Assembly (NCBI RefSeq): GCF_001544795.2
Contig: NZ_FCOI02000018.1
Coordinates: forward strand, 92,139 to 156,138
Direction: 5' to 3'
DNA length: 64,000 bases
Origin: Caballeronia temeraria
GTDB taxonomy: Bacteria; Pseudomonadota; Gammaproteobacteria; Burkholderiales; Burkholderiaceae
Made by a program: the position numbers and the translations under genes. Positions 44,012 through 53,500 of the stretch are shown one piece after another; within the stretch, counting starts at the first letter, position 1, and each line of letters begins with the position of its first letter. The notes beneath the pieces were generated by a model. The model saw only the letters and a list, made by a program, of their open reading frames with translations. It did not search any database and was not told the origin of the DNA.

Positions 44012-44282
44012 ACGCGAAAGATTTGTGTTCAGCCGAGTCGGGTCACAGCCGCGCTGCTGGACGGGCCTTATCGGCTGAACAACTGCTCATGATTCGCGGC
44101 CGCCAATGCGGTAATCCTTTGCCACTGTGCCTCGATCGCTACCGGCATTCACAATCGCCGGGCGCACCCACGTCACCTTGTTCTCGAGCCGTCGGATATG
44201 GCCGCGACGTAGATGTGTGCGTGGGGCCAAATGCGAGCCCGAACCTTTCTCGCCGGTGGCTACCTTGCCGGCAGCTAGCTGC

Positions 44283-44861
44283 AACACCTTGTACGTGAAG
44301 AAGGGCGACTTCCCGCTCACGACCGCGTTGCTTTATGGTGGCGGCCCGGCACTGACAAATTCGGCCGGCGTGCCGTGGACAGCAGCGTACATCGACACGA
44401 TCGGCGAGCCGACGGCGGACCTGCGTTCGAACATTGCCGCCGAAGCGCGCGCGAAGATCGTCTACGAGCGGCTCATCAACGTGACCGACGACCCCGGCAT
44501 CAAGGAAGCGCTGGGCTTTCTGATGACGCGGGAGATCGCGCACCAGAAGTCGTTCGAAAAGGCGCTGCATTCGATCCAGCCGAACTTTCCGCAAGGTAAG
44601 CTACCCGGCATACCGGAGTTCGCGAGTGTCTACTACAACATGTCGTCCGGTAACGACGCCCGCGGACCTTGGAATTCGGGCGACGACTGGGAATTTGTGG
44701 AGGAGCCGCAGCCGGCAGTGGATGGCGGAGACGGCCTGGCGACGGTCGGGGTCGACGACGCGGATGCGCAGGCGCTAAAAGCAATGGCTTCACGCACCGC
44801 GTCGGACGTGAGTTCCGACCCGACAACGGGCGCCGATTTGGGCTCCGGTCAGTCAGTGTAG
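44283..44861 (+). pseudogene. manganese catalase (KatN-like), N-terminal half missing
   Basis: Homology covers only the C-terminal part: LLYGGGPALTNSAGVPW, then IGEPTADLRSNIAAEARAKI, ALGFLMTREIAHQKSFEKAL (ligand Glu and His of the second half) and QGKLPGIPEFASVYYNMSSG. The N-terminal half of the family, with the first two metal ligands, is absent. The frame can be read back to 44127, but that stretch shows no similarity. It lies near yciF and yciE, which accompany katN in E. coli (yciGFE-katN), so it is probably the remains of that unit. Catalase activity is not expected. Confidence 0.75.
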
Positions 44862-44949
44862 CTGAAGAGGGTTCCCAGACTGCTCACCCTGGAAACCCAG
44901 TATCGGGTTGTCATGGCGGCTGTTCGCATGTTCACGCCAAGCGATCTTA

Positions 44950-45300
44950 ATGACGCCGCTCGTGCCGACCTGTTCAATTCGGCCGACATTACACGTAAGA
45001 CGCCGATATGCAGCAAAATTCGAGGAAGCCGAAGCTAGTGCTTTATTCGACGAAGAAAATATAGCCGACCGGCCAAGGCTGACACCGGATGATTTTGCCA
45101 TTTACGCTTCATATCGCATAGGCACTGCGACAGAGTATTACGGTACCTTGAAGGTCGTGCGCAGGACGGACACTCGACTGCTTTATCCTTTTGACGGCGC
45201 TCCAACGCTCGGGCCGTTCATAAGCAGCGAGGAAGCCATTTGCGCTACCCGCAACTTCGGCAACGCGATTGTTGAGGGTGATCTCCTCCGTCCCGAATAG
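44950..45300 (+). CDS. small hypothetical protein (possibly DUF6723-like)
   Basis: 116 residues from the ATG at 44950; an ATG at 44908 is possible. The conserved-looking part is DDFAIYASYRIGTATEYYGT followed by LKVVRRTDTRLLYPFDGAPT, a pattern seen in Burkholderia hypothetical proteins. Soluble, no signal peptide. The start and the family name are uncertain. Confidence 0.5.
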   Translation: MTPLVPTCSIRPTLHVRRRYAAKFEEAEASALFDEENIADRPRLTPDDFAIYASYRIGTATEYYGTLKVVRRTDTRLLYPFDGAPTLGPFISSEEAICATRNFGNAIVEGDLLRPE

Positions 45301-45332
45301 TCAACGCAGAACGCGCAACGCCGCTATCCCGC

Positions 45333-46301
45333 TCATGCCACCTTCGCGAACCTAGCAGATCGGCCTGTCCGATCATCAACAAAATGGCCTGAGGTCTGCA
45401 GTGACCAGGAGGCCGGCAGCGTGAGCTCGCACTGACTGCCGCCAAAATACTCGGCCAACCGCAGCAAACCTCGCGTGCTTTGGCAGGGCAGCGACGTGAA
45501 CCAGTTTACTAGGACGCCCTGAATCTGCTTGTCGTTCAGCGCGTCGTACGGGTATGCGACGGTCTTCTGCAATAGCGCCAGCCGTTCAGCTGCCAACCTT
45601 AGCCGCTCTTGCTGAAAACGGTGCGGATGCAACCCATTTAAAGCCTTGAGCATATGGTTTCTGTTCGCCGCTCGACGCACGGCAAACAACAGGAACTGCT
45701 GGAACAGAAAATAAAGCGGCGCCCTGCTATCTTCCGGAATGCGCGTGAGAAGTGGCGCAAGAGTCGCATGAGGGTCGACTGTTTCCTCGGAACCAACCAT
45801 CACGCAAGCGAGGCGCGCCCACTCGGCGCAAGTCAGGCCGCTCTCGGTCGGCGTTGAAGTAGCCTGCGCTAATTTCGCCACCTCGGCATAGGTCTTTGCG
45901 CCCTTCGCGCGATTCGCGCGCGTGCTGATCACCATCAAATTACCGGCCGCGTAGGCGCCGTCGTTGTTGATACGATCGACAGACCAATCCGTTTCAGCGC
46001 GTGCGGAATGGCTCATTGAGTCAAGGGTCACGACACATCTGTCGCAGTCGATCCGCTTAAGGTATTCCGGTGTGACATCAGCATGCACGATCCGGCGCCG
46101 CCGCATGGCGCTCAGCCTCAACTGAAGCCATTTCGCCTGATAGCGGGTTGGCTTGTGCTGTGCCACTTGAAAGTGCGCTTTCCCCGTGGTGTATCCGGCG
46201 AGCACATCGGCGTTAGCGCTTCCCGGGTCCAGGAACCGTCCGTAGCGGGCGAAGTCCCAGCCTAGGTCGAAGCCGAGCTCCGGATGGTATTGATCGAACA
46301 T
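45333..46301 (-). CDS. HNH-endonuclease-like protein, 322 residues
   Basis: An HNH-like core is at about 86-130: IDCDRCVVTLDSMS offers a CxxC-like metal site start, and SVDRINNDGAYAAGNLMVIS with TRANRAKG matches the His/Asn/Asn part, although the first His is replaced by Asp. The rest is helical (FLFQQFLLFAVRRAANRNHM, LRLAAERLALLQKT) with no recognised domain. It stands alone on the minus strand. It could be a homing or restriction-related nuclease. The unusual DRI motif leaves catalytic activity open. Confidence 0.6.
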   Translation of the reverse strand: MFDQYHPELGFDLGWDFARYGRFLDPGSANADVLAGYTTGKAHFQVAQHKPTRYQAKWLQLRLSAMRRRRIVHADVTPEYLKRIDCDRCVVTLDSMSHSARAETDWSVDRINNDGAYAAGNLMVISTRANRAKGAKTYAEVAKLAQATSTPTESGLTCAEWARLACVMVGSEETVDPHATLAPLLTRIPEDSRAPLYFLFQQFLLFAVRRAANRNHMLKALNGLHPHRFQQERLRLAAERLALLQKTVAYPYDALNDKQIQGVLVNWFTSLPCQSTRGLLRLAEYFGGSQCELTLPASWSLQTSGHFVDDRTGRSARFAKVA

Positions 46302-46417
46302 CCCGCCTCCCTCTGTTGCAGCAATTCAGTCAGGTCAACCAAAGCAGCGGGCGCGGTCCGCCGATTGCGGTGAAGTCAGAACGCTTGCCTAGTCGCGGCA
46401 ATTCCATCGGAGCCGTG

Positions 46418-46654
46418 ATGTTGACCTTCGATTTCACGATAGCGTGTCGCCCGTCGGAAGTGCTACCCAGGGGCACGGTCGAACAGATCGCGACGCAATG
46501 TGGCTTGTGCGTTTTGACAACCCTCGTGGCAACCTCTTCCAATATAAAATTTGCCGCAAGTGCCGAACCTCGAGCAGTACGCATCTTTGCTGAGCAGATC
46601 GTTACCGTCAGAGGCGTGCTGTCGGTTAGGGTCGACCCTGTAACGATCAATTAG
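46418..46654 (+). CDS. small protein with possible ACT-like fold
   Basis: 78 residues from the ATG at 46418, with GGAG five bases upstream; an upstream in-frame ATG at 46316 is possible. The alternating beta-alpha pattern (FTIACRPSEVLPRGTVEQIA, CVLTTLVATSSNIKFAA, FAEQIVTVRGVLSVRVDPVT) resembles small ACT or ferredoxin-like domains. No family is certain. Confidence 0.4.
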   Translation: MLTFDFTIACRPSEVLPRGTVEQIATQCGLCVLTTLVATSSNIKFAASAEPRAVRIFAEQIVTVRGVLSVRVDPVTIN

Positions 46655-46708
46655 AGTGAAGTTCATCGATCGCCCCGACCTGACGCACACATTGGTTACC
46701 ACGCGCTG

Positions 46709-47218
46709 CTATTTCTTTGCTTCAACCCCGGGCGTTGCGGCGCGCGCGAGGTACTTTTGCGTGACGGCCGGAACATGCTCTAACAACCACTGCGCCATCG
46801 CGACTTCCTGTGGCAAGATTTGCTCGCAGGCGGCCTGCGTTTCGCGGTCTCCAACCGCCTCGGCCGCCGCAATCAGCGACGTGTAGGAGGCGATTTCCAG
46901 ATTCTCAAATACATAACTTGAGATCGCGCCCTTGACCACCTCATCGGACATGGCCATACCACCGGCGGCTTGACCGAAGGCCATGACCTTTGCGGCTACG
47001 TCTTTGATCGTCGACGTGCTCCCGCCCAACCGCTCGATACACTTCGCGACCAGTTTCTGCTGACCCAGCGTCTCTTCCAGGTGCTGGTCAATTCTCGCCT
47101 TGAGTTCTGGATAGTGCTCGAGCCGCCCAGACTGCGCGCGCAACATTTGTTCAGCTTGTTGCTCCATGGCGTGCGCGTCTCGGAGCCAGTCCAGGAGGTG
47201 CTCTTTTGGATCGGTCAT
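46709..47218 (-). CDS. yciE: DUF892 ferritin-like stress protein YciE
   Basis: 169 residues from the ATG at 47218. It matches the layout of E. coli YciE: DWLRDAHAMEQQAEQML near the N-terminus, ARIDQHLEETLGQQKLV, YVFENLEIASYTSLIAAAE and the same ending GVEAKK. DUF892 proteins are ferritin-like di-metal helical bundles; in E. coli yciE lies in an RpoS-controlled stress operon with yciF and katN. Here yciF is just upstream, 76 bases before this start. Function is otherwise unproven. Confidence 0.88.
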   Translation of the reverse strand: MTDPKEHLLDWLRDAHAMEQQAEQMLRAQSGRLEHYPELKARIDQHLEETLGQQKLVAKCIERLGGSTSTIKDVAAKVMAFGQAAGGMAMSDEVVKGAISSYVFENLEIASYTSLIAAAEAVGDRETQAACEQILPQEVAMAQWLLEHVPAVTQKYLARAATPGVEAKK

Positions 47219-47294
47219 GTCCGTCTCCATTAAGTCGTTAATGCGGGGCGTCCCAGCTAACGCCCCGGCGTCAGAACACTCACGATAGTTGGAC

Positions 47295-47789
47295 CTACTT
47301 GCCGACCTGTTGCTCGGAAAGCTCTTGCTTGGCGAGGAGGGTGAGCTTTTCGTCGGTCGCCTTTTCTTCTTGCAGGGTCTCCAACAGCAATTTCATGCCT
47401 TCCGTGTATCCGAGCTTCTTGGCGAGCGTGGCCAACGTTCCGTAAGTCGCGATCTCATAGTGCTCGACCTTCTGAGCAGCGGCAATGAGGGCAGCATCCA
47501 AGATCGGGCCTTTTTCAATTTCATCGATTTGCTCTTGGCCTTCTTCGACGAGTCCTTCCATTGCCACGCACTTCACGCGCTTCAATCTGATCTGCGAGGT
47601 TTCGACCACTTGGTCAATTCGCTGAATCTGTCCTTGGGTTTCCTCCAAATGAAGAGTAAAAGCCGCAGCCAGGTCCGGATTGGTGGCAGCTCTCGCCAGT
47701 TTCGGCAAAGCCTTGGTCAGTTGTTTTTCCGCGCTATATACGTCGGAAAGCGCGTGGATAAAAAGGTCGTTCAATGTCTGCGTTGGCAT
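47295..47789 (-). CDS. yciF: DUF892 ferritin-like stress protein YciF
   Basis: 164 residues from the ATG at 47789. It matches E. coli YciF in TLNDLFIHALSDVYSAEKQL, LHLEETQGQIQRIDQVVET, KRVKCVAMEGLVEEGQ and DAALIAAAQKVEHYEIATYG. Conserved Glu and His residues suggest a di-iron site within a four-helix bundle. It is the first gene of a pair with yciE. Confidence 0.92.
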   Translation of the reverse strand: MPTQTLNDLFIHALSDVYSAEKQLTKALPKLARAATNPDLAAAFTLHLEETQGQIQRIDQVVETSQIRLKRVKCVAMEGLVEEGQEQIDEIEKGPILDAALIAAAQKVEHYEIATYGTLATLAKKLGYTEGMKLLLETLQEEKATDEKLTLLAKQELSEQQVGK

Positions 47790-48159
47790 GGCTTCTCCGA
47801 GGTGAAATGGCGCGGCACGCGCCACCTATCAACGCGCAATGAGTGTGCCGCATTACACTGGCATCGCCGCCCGCGCCCCGCGCCATTCACGCGCACGCGA
47901 GCGGTCGGCGCACTGCACTTGCGGCGCGCGGCCGCCATGAGCGCCGCGCTTTCGGCGCCAACGTCGTGCGGACCAGCCAAGGCACTTGTTATCGCTTCGG
48001 TCATGCCTCGCCGCCGGGTATGGCGATGCAACGCCCGGCCCTTTGTTCGGCAGCCGCTTTCGCACCACAAAAAATCTCGCGTTAAAGCGAACTTAAATAT
48101 GCGGTCGGCTGTGCCCAATGATTGCTATACGGAGAAGGACGTCAGCAGAGTAAATAAAC
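47790..48159. other. intergenic region between yciF and a membrane protein gene
   Basis: No supported gene. It is GC-rich and gives several open frames by composition only. It should hold divergent promoters for yciF and for the membrane protein at 48160. No clear palindrome or terminator was seen. Confidence 0.35.
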
Positions 48160-48717
48160 ATGAACCAGGAAATTGCCGGCCAGTTCCTTCTCTACTGCAT
48201 TCTGCCGCTGTGGCTCGGCGCCGGAGCCGCGGATGCGCTGTGCCACCGGTGGTCCGATCTGCCAAACAACGCCGGCATACGCGAGTCGCTTATGCATATC
48301 GCCCAACTCGCTGAGGGGGCGGCGATCGTGTTATGTGCGCTGTTTCTTACCATCAACGCGTTCGCGATCTGCACGATGGCCGCGCTCATCGTCGTTCACG
48401 AGTTCACCGTGTACTTCGACTTGCGATATGCCGGCGGCCAGCGCGTCATCACACCCGTCGAGCAGATGGTGCACAGCGTCCTTGAGATGGCACCGATCAT
48501 GGGTTTTGCGATCGTCTGCCTCGCTTATCCGGACGCGTTGGCGTCCGTGACTCGTTCGACCGCAAGCTTTGCACTGGCGCTGCGTGAGCCGCCTCTTCCC
48601 CTGTTGGGGGTCGCGACGGTGCTCTTGCTTTGTTTGCTCTTCGGCGTTGCGCCCTACGCAATGGAACTTGCCTCCTGTATTCGCGCATCGCGCGTGAAGT
48701 TGAACGCCCGCCGCTGA
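48160..48717 (+). CDS. membrane protein of unknown function
   Basis: 185 residues with four hydrophobic segments: FLLYCILPLWLGAGAADAL, GAAIVLCALFLTINAFAICT, MAPIMGFAIVCLAYPD and LLGVATVLLLCLLFGVAPYA. The first segment may be a signal anchor. No conserved catalytic motif recognised. Weak ribosome-binding site. Confidence 0.7.
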   Translation: MNQEIAGQFLLYCILPLWLGAGAADALCHRWSDLPNNAGIRESLMHIAQLAEGAAIVLCALFLTINAFAICTMAALIVVHEFTVYFDLRYAGGQRVITPVEQMVHSVLEMAPIMGFAIVCLAYPDALASVTRSTASFALALREPPLPLLGVATVLLLCLLFGVAPYAMELASCIRASRVKLNARR

Positions 48718-49096
48718 GCGTCATGGGAAGCCGGCACCCGCCATGCTTATGGCGCCCGACGCGAGGGGCGCAGGTTGTAACCGTATTCTTCGTATACCAG
48801 GGGCGAAATCCGACGCGTTCGAGTTCGTCCTTTTCACACGGAGGCGCTGACGGCTTGTCAGTTGCGGCGCCGTCGTGTGGCCCAGCGCCCTGGTTGCATG
48901 GCTAACAGGAGCGAACTGCAGGCGGCTCCCGCCGCGTCGTGCTGAAGAAGGCCTACGGCACTCCGCCAGCTTGAATGCGTTGGCGCGTCGGCAATGGAGG
49001 CGGTCTGATGGGCATCCATGCCGATCCTTTCATCATACTGAGTGACAGCCGCCGCGGTCCTCTACAGCCCGTCCAGCAGACATCCACGCGTGAACG
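48718..49096. other. intergenic region before cheB-like gene
   Basis: I see no supported gene or repeat. Both adjoining genes end here (the membrane protein on the plus strand, the CheB-like protein on the minus strand), so it is a convergent spacer. Confidence 0.35.
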
Positions 49097-50086
49097 TCAA
49101 CGCTCACGTACGCCAGCGGCTGCACGCAAAAGCTCCACCAGTCTCTCATTTTCCTGTATGCGTGCCTGCTCAAGCGCCACGTCCACCTCGCGGCCTACGC
49201 GCTGTGCCCATTGCTTTCGCTCACGCGCGAAGATCATCCGTTCATGTACGGCACGGATCGCGCCCCAGATCGCATCATCGGCCCCCTGTGCGCTTGCTTC
49301 CTCAAGCGACAGTGCCGAAAACGCGTGCCCCGTATGACAGCGGTAGCGCAACGGGCGCTCGTCACGCATCCGCCAGAGGGCGCCGTTGCAGCTTGGGCAG
49401 GTAAGCGCTGAGCGCTCACCGATCTCGTCGAGTTCGTGAGGCGCGACGAGTCCGCTCTCGGCGATCTGTGCCTCACGGTCGAGGTCGGGCCGGTTCGTCA
49501 TGTGATGCTCCTCGCGCCGTCTCGCACCCTTGACAGCTGCATGAAGGACCTCCGGGAGATCGTCCAGCGTCGCGACAGCGTCGGGTCCAGCGGCGGCGAT
49601 CGCGCTTCGTGGCATCGACGGCGCTTCACAGTCAGCAGGGTCCTGCACGACAGCGTAGCCGCCGCGCGCGCGGATGGCTGCCAGACCCGCGGCGCCGTCG
49701 TCCAGATCGCCACTGAGTACCACACCGACGACCCGCGTCCGATACTCGGCGGCCGCGGATCTGAAGAGCGGGTCCGCGGCTGGGCGCGCGAAGTTTTCGG
49801 TAGCGGTGTCGAGCAGACGCAATGTTCCATCATGCAAAACCATGTGGCGGTCCGGCGGCGCCACGTAGATTCTGCCGCGTTGCACCGCCTCCCCATTCGC
49901 CGGGTGGCTCGCTTTCAGCGGACCCCATCCCGACAACAGATCGGGCAATATGCTGCGATGTCGGCCAATGTGCAGCACAATAAAGACGGTGGCTGCCAGA
50001 TCCGGGGCGAAACTTGCCACGAGCAGTTTGAGGACGGGAAATGCGCCTCGGGATGCAGCAATAACAACGATGTCCCGATGTGCCAT
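49097..50086 (-). CDS. CheB-type methylesterase with C-terminal zinc-binding tail
   Basis: 329 residues. The esterase domain fills residues 1-185. The usual SAGG/SxG nucleophile region reads IAASRGAFPVLKLLV with Ser, then VLHIGRH with His, GRIYVAPPDRHMVLHDG, and the catalytic Asp region VVLSGDLDDGAAGLAAI. The C-terminal part has Cys pairs (LTCPSCNGALWRM, YRCHTGHAFSAL) like a zinc ribbon. There is no receiver domain. Orphan CheB proteins of this kind are common beside hybrid CheB-CheR kinases such as the one at 50557; the target is unknown. Confidence 0.82.
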   Translation of the reverse strand: MAHRDIVVIAASRGAFPVLKLLVASFAPDLAATVFIVLHIGRHRSILPDLLSGWGPLKASHPANGEAVQRGRIYVAPPDRHMVLHDGTLRLLDTATENFARPAADPLFRSAAAEYRTRVVGVVLSGDLDDGAAGLAAIRARGGYAVVQDPADCEAPSMPRSAIAAAGPDAVATLDDLPEVLHAAVKGARRREEHHMTNRPDLDREAQIAESGLVAPHELDEIGERSALTCPSCNGALWRMRDERPLRYRCHTGHAFSALSLEEASAQGADDAIWGAIRAVHERMIFARERKQWAQRVGREVDVALEQARIQENERLVELLRAAAGVRER

Positions 50087-50186
50087 AGAGCCTCCTGGTG
50101 AGGAAGCCGCAAGTTTTGAACCCGGCGCATGCCTCCTGGACTTGCGTCGGCCGCCACGAGCGCACTGCAGCGCGCAAGGAGGAAAG

Positions 50187-50435
50187 GTGGTGTCTTTATC
50201 AGCAGAACTCGACCACTTGCGTCAGGCCGACGTCCACATTGCCGATGCAGTTCACCGCATCGCGCTCCAGCAATCGCTGATCGCCTCGATGCCGGCAGGC
50301 AGCGCTCAGCGGGCGAGGGCAGAGACACTGCTGTTGACCATGCAAACGACGCTCACGCAGTTCACGGTTCATCGCGCTGCCATCGTCGAAAGTATCGCGC
50401 GTCTGCGGGAACAGGGTACGGACGAGGCCCGATAG
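50187..50435 (+). CDS. small helical protein
   Basis: 82 residues from a GTG at 50187 (50190 is equally possible), with AAGGAGG at 50175-50181. It reads LSAELDHLRQADVHIADAVH and IVESIARLREQG. Strongly helical with heptad-like leucines, so a coiled-coil dimer is likely. It lies between the two chemotaxis-like genes on the opposite strand. Function unknown. Confidence 0.6.
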   Translation: MVSLSAELDHLRQADVHIADAVHRIALQQSLIASMPAGSAQRARAETLLLTMQTTLTQFTVHRAAIVESIARLREQGTDEAR

Positions 50436-50556
50436 GCTGCAGCGGTACTTCAAGCACGGGCGCGTCGGGCATTCGCCCGCGCCATCCCAGCGCTGGCGCC
50501 GGCCGACACCCGGATCGCCACTTCCGCTAGAGTGACCCTCACGTAGATCCGGTGCG

Positions 50557-53500
50557 TCAATTCGCTGCTTTTGTGCCCACGTCCGGCGCCAATCCGCCCA
50601 ACGCGTCCAGCAACTGCTGGAAATCGAGCGGCTTCGCCAGATGTCGGTCGAACCCTGCATCCCGTGCTGCCTGAATGTCGTCCTCCCTGCCGTGCCCGGT
50701 CAGGGCCACTGCTCGGACGCCAGTCCATCTGGCGTCGGCCCTGATCCTGCGCATCAGTTCGAAACCGTCCATGTCCGGCAGGCCGATGTCCGATACGATC
50801 GCGTCAGTCGGCTCGTCCGGCAGGATCTGCAGCGCTTCCAGACCATTTGCGGCTGCCGTGACCCGCGCACCCTCAAGTTCGAGCAGCGCGGCCAGCGAAG
50901 CGACTGTGTCCCGGTCATCTTCAACCAGGAGTATCCGCACGCCGGCAATACTCCGATTCGTTCCGGCGGTATCTCCAGAGGACGCGCGCTCATCCGTTGC
51001 CGCCGGCAGCCACACCGTCATCCTTGTGCCCTGACCGGGGCCTTGCGACTCTGCCTTGATCCGGCCGCCGTGCATCTCGACAAGCTGTTTGACGAGAGCC
51101 AAGCCTATACCGAGACCGCCGCGGGTCCGGTCGCGAGGACCCTGACGGAACATATCGAAGACGTAGGGCAGCAATGCGCCGTCGATGCCCAGTCCATTGT
51201 CAGCGACGTCGATGCGCAGCATGCGGCCCTCATGCGAGAGATGCAGGTCGATCTGCCCGCTGGAGTCGGTGAACTTGAGCGCGTTGGACACCAGATTCCA
51301 GACTATCTGTTCGCAACGGACGGGATCGGCCAGCGTAACGGTCGGCTCCTGCGGCAAATGCGTTCGCATGACGATCCCCCGGGCAAGCGCGTCCTGCTCA
51401 CAAGCGTCGGTGATGCTGCTCAGCATTGCGGCGAGATCGACGCGCGAGACTTCGAGCGCCATCTTGCCAGTCTGGACGCGTGACAGGTCGAGCAGATCGT
51501 CAATGATCTGCGCCTGGCTGCGCACCGCTTGCCGGATCGACGCGGCCGCATCGCGAACGGCGGCGATGTGGCGCACCTCCGGGAGGCGCGGAAGCATCTC
51601 CGCCTTCACGCCGATCAGATTGAGAGGGTGTTTCAGTTCGTGCGAGAGTACGGCGATAAACTCGTCCTTCAACTGGTTGGAACTTAACGCCTGCTCACGC
51701 GCGGCCTGCTCCCGGGCAAGCGCTTCGCGGTTCGCGTCCTCGCGCTGTTTGCGCGCGGTCAGGTCCCGCATAATCTTCGCGAAGCCACTGAACGAAGAAT
51801 CGGCGATCGGTGTGAGCACGCCACTGCAATAGAGCCGGCGCCCTTCCTTCGTGCGGTGCCACCGTTCGTCATCGGCGCGCCCCTGCTTTGCGGCTGTATC
51901 GCGCTCGCGCGCCGGTACAAGCGCTTGCCGGTCGTTGGGTTCATAGATCAACTCAATGTCCTGCCCGATGACTTCGTCCTCAGAGTAGCCAAATATCCGT
52001 TCCGCGCCGGCATTCCAGCTCGCGATCAAGCCAGCGCGGTCCTGGATGATGATCGCGTAGTCCTTGGTCGACTGCGCGACCAGACGCAGGCGCTGTTCGC
52101 CTGCGCGGGCGGCCTCTTCGGCCCGATGACGATCCGTGATGTCGATCAGCGTGATCACTGCGCCATCGATATGATCATCCGCGGTGCGATACGGCAGGAG
52201 CCGCATTAGATACCACCGCCCGGCCTCGCTCTGGATCTCGCGCTCGGTGAGCCTGAGCGACTCGAACGACTGTCTCACGTCGTCCGCGAGAGTCGGGTAA
52301 CGCAAGGAATGGGTAATGTGAAACAGCGAACGGCCAAGGTCCGTGTCGATCAGGTTGAAAATGGCCGTCGCGTTAGGCGTAAAGCGCTTGATCCTGATTT
52401 CCTTGTCGACGAAGACCGTGGCGATCTCGCTCGAAGCGATGATGTTGTGCAGATCGTCATTGGCCTTGGCCGTATCTTCGATCCTCGCCTGCATCTCGGC
52501 ATTCGCGGTGGTCAACTCCTCGTTGACCGACTGCAGCTCTTCCTTGCTACTTTCGAGCTCCTCGCTCGTGGAGCGCAGTTCCTCGTTGATAGCCTGCAGT
52601 TCCTCATTGGAGGCCTTCAGCTCCTCAACCGACGTTTCGTACTGCTCGATAATTGTCGCAAGCTGCTCCCGACTATGCTGTAACTCGTGCTCGAGCTGGG
52701 CGAGAACGGGATCCTGCCCAGTGGTCTCAGTCTGCTCTTCGTCGGTCATGTGGCCGGCGACCTCATCGAACACCACCAGCAGAAATTCGGCGTTCGCGAC
52801 CTGGTCGTGGAAGGGCCGCACGGTCATGTTGATCCATGAAACACGGGGCTCATGGACCCATTTGACCCTGCGCGCCTCGACACTCGTACCCGTCTGAAGC
52901 GCGCGAAAGATCGCCGTGCGCAGATCGAGCCGCAGGTCGGGTAGCACGAGCGTCATGATATTGCTGGAAAGCTCGCCTCCGGCGTGTCGCAGGAAGCGGC
53001 CAGCATTGTCCGACAGATGAACGACATTCGACTCGCGGTCGATAATGACGCTCGGTGGCGCGTAAGTTTCCAGTGCGCGCTGATGGAGCTCTGTCAGTGA
53101 GAAACTCCGCTGCGCAGGACTTGGCGGCGCTCGCAGGGGCACTTCCGGCACAGTTCGTTCGTTCAATGCGCCTCCTTCACCGCGAAGAAGCGACGGAAAG
53201 CCGACTGCCGGCTTGGCGCGGTGCGTGACAGCGCGCGCCCGGTAAATGCGACACTTTTTGTCCACCACGGCAAACAGATCGTCCGCGGCGTCGGCCGACT
53301 CTGCCGTGCCGAGAAACAGAAACCCGCCGGGGCGCAACGCGAAGTGGAAAAGTTCGAGAATCTGCCGCTGGACAGCCCGCTCGAGGTAGATGAGTACGTT
53401 CCGACAGGAGATCAGATCAACATGCGAGAACGGCGGGTCACGCAGCAGACTATGCGGCGCAAAAAGAATGCGCTCGCGCACCGCCTTGGCGATAACGTAA

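Noticed and set aside
47289..48314. 341-codon plus-strand frame
   Set aside because: Overlaps yciF on the other strand and reads through GC-rich intergenic DNA without a domain.
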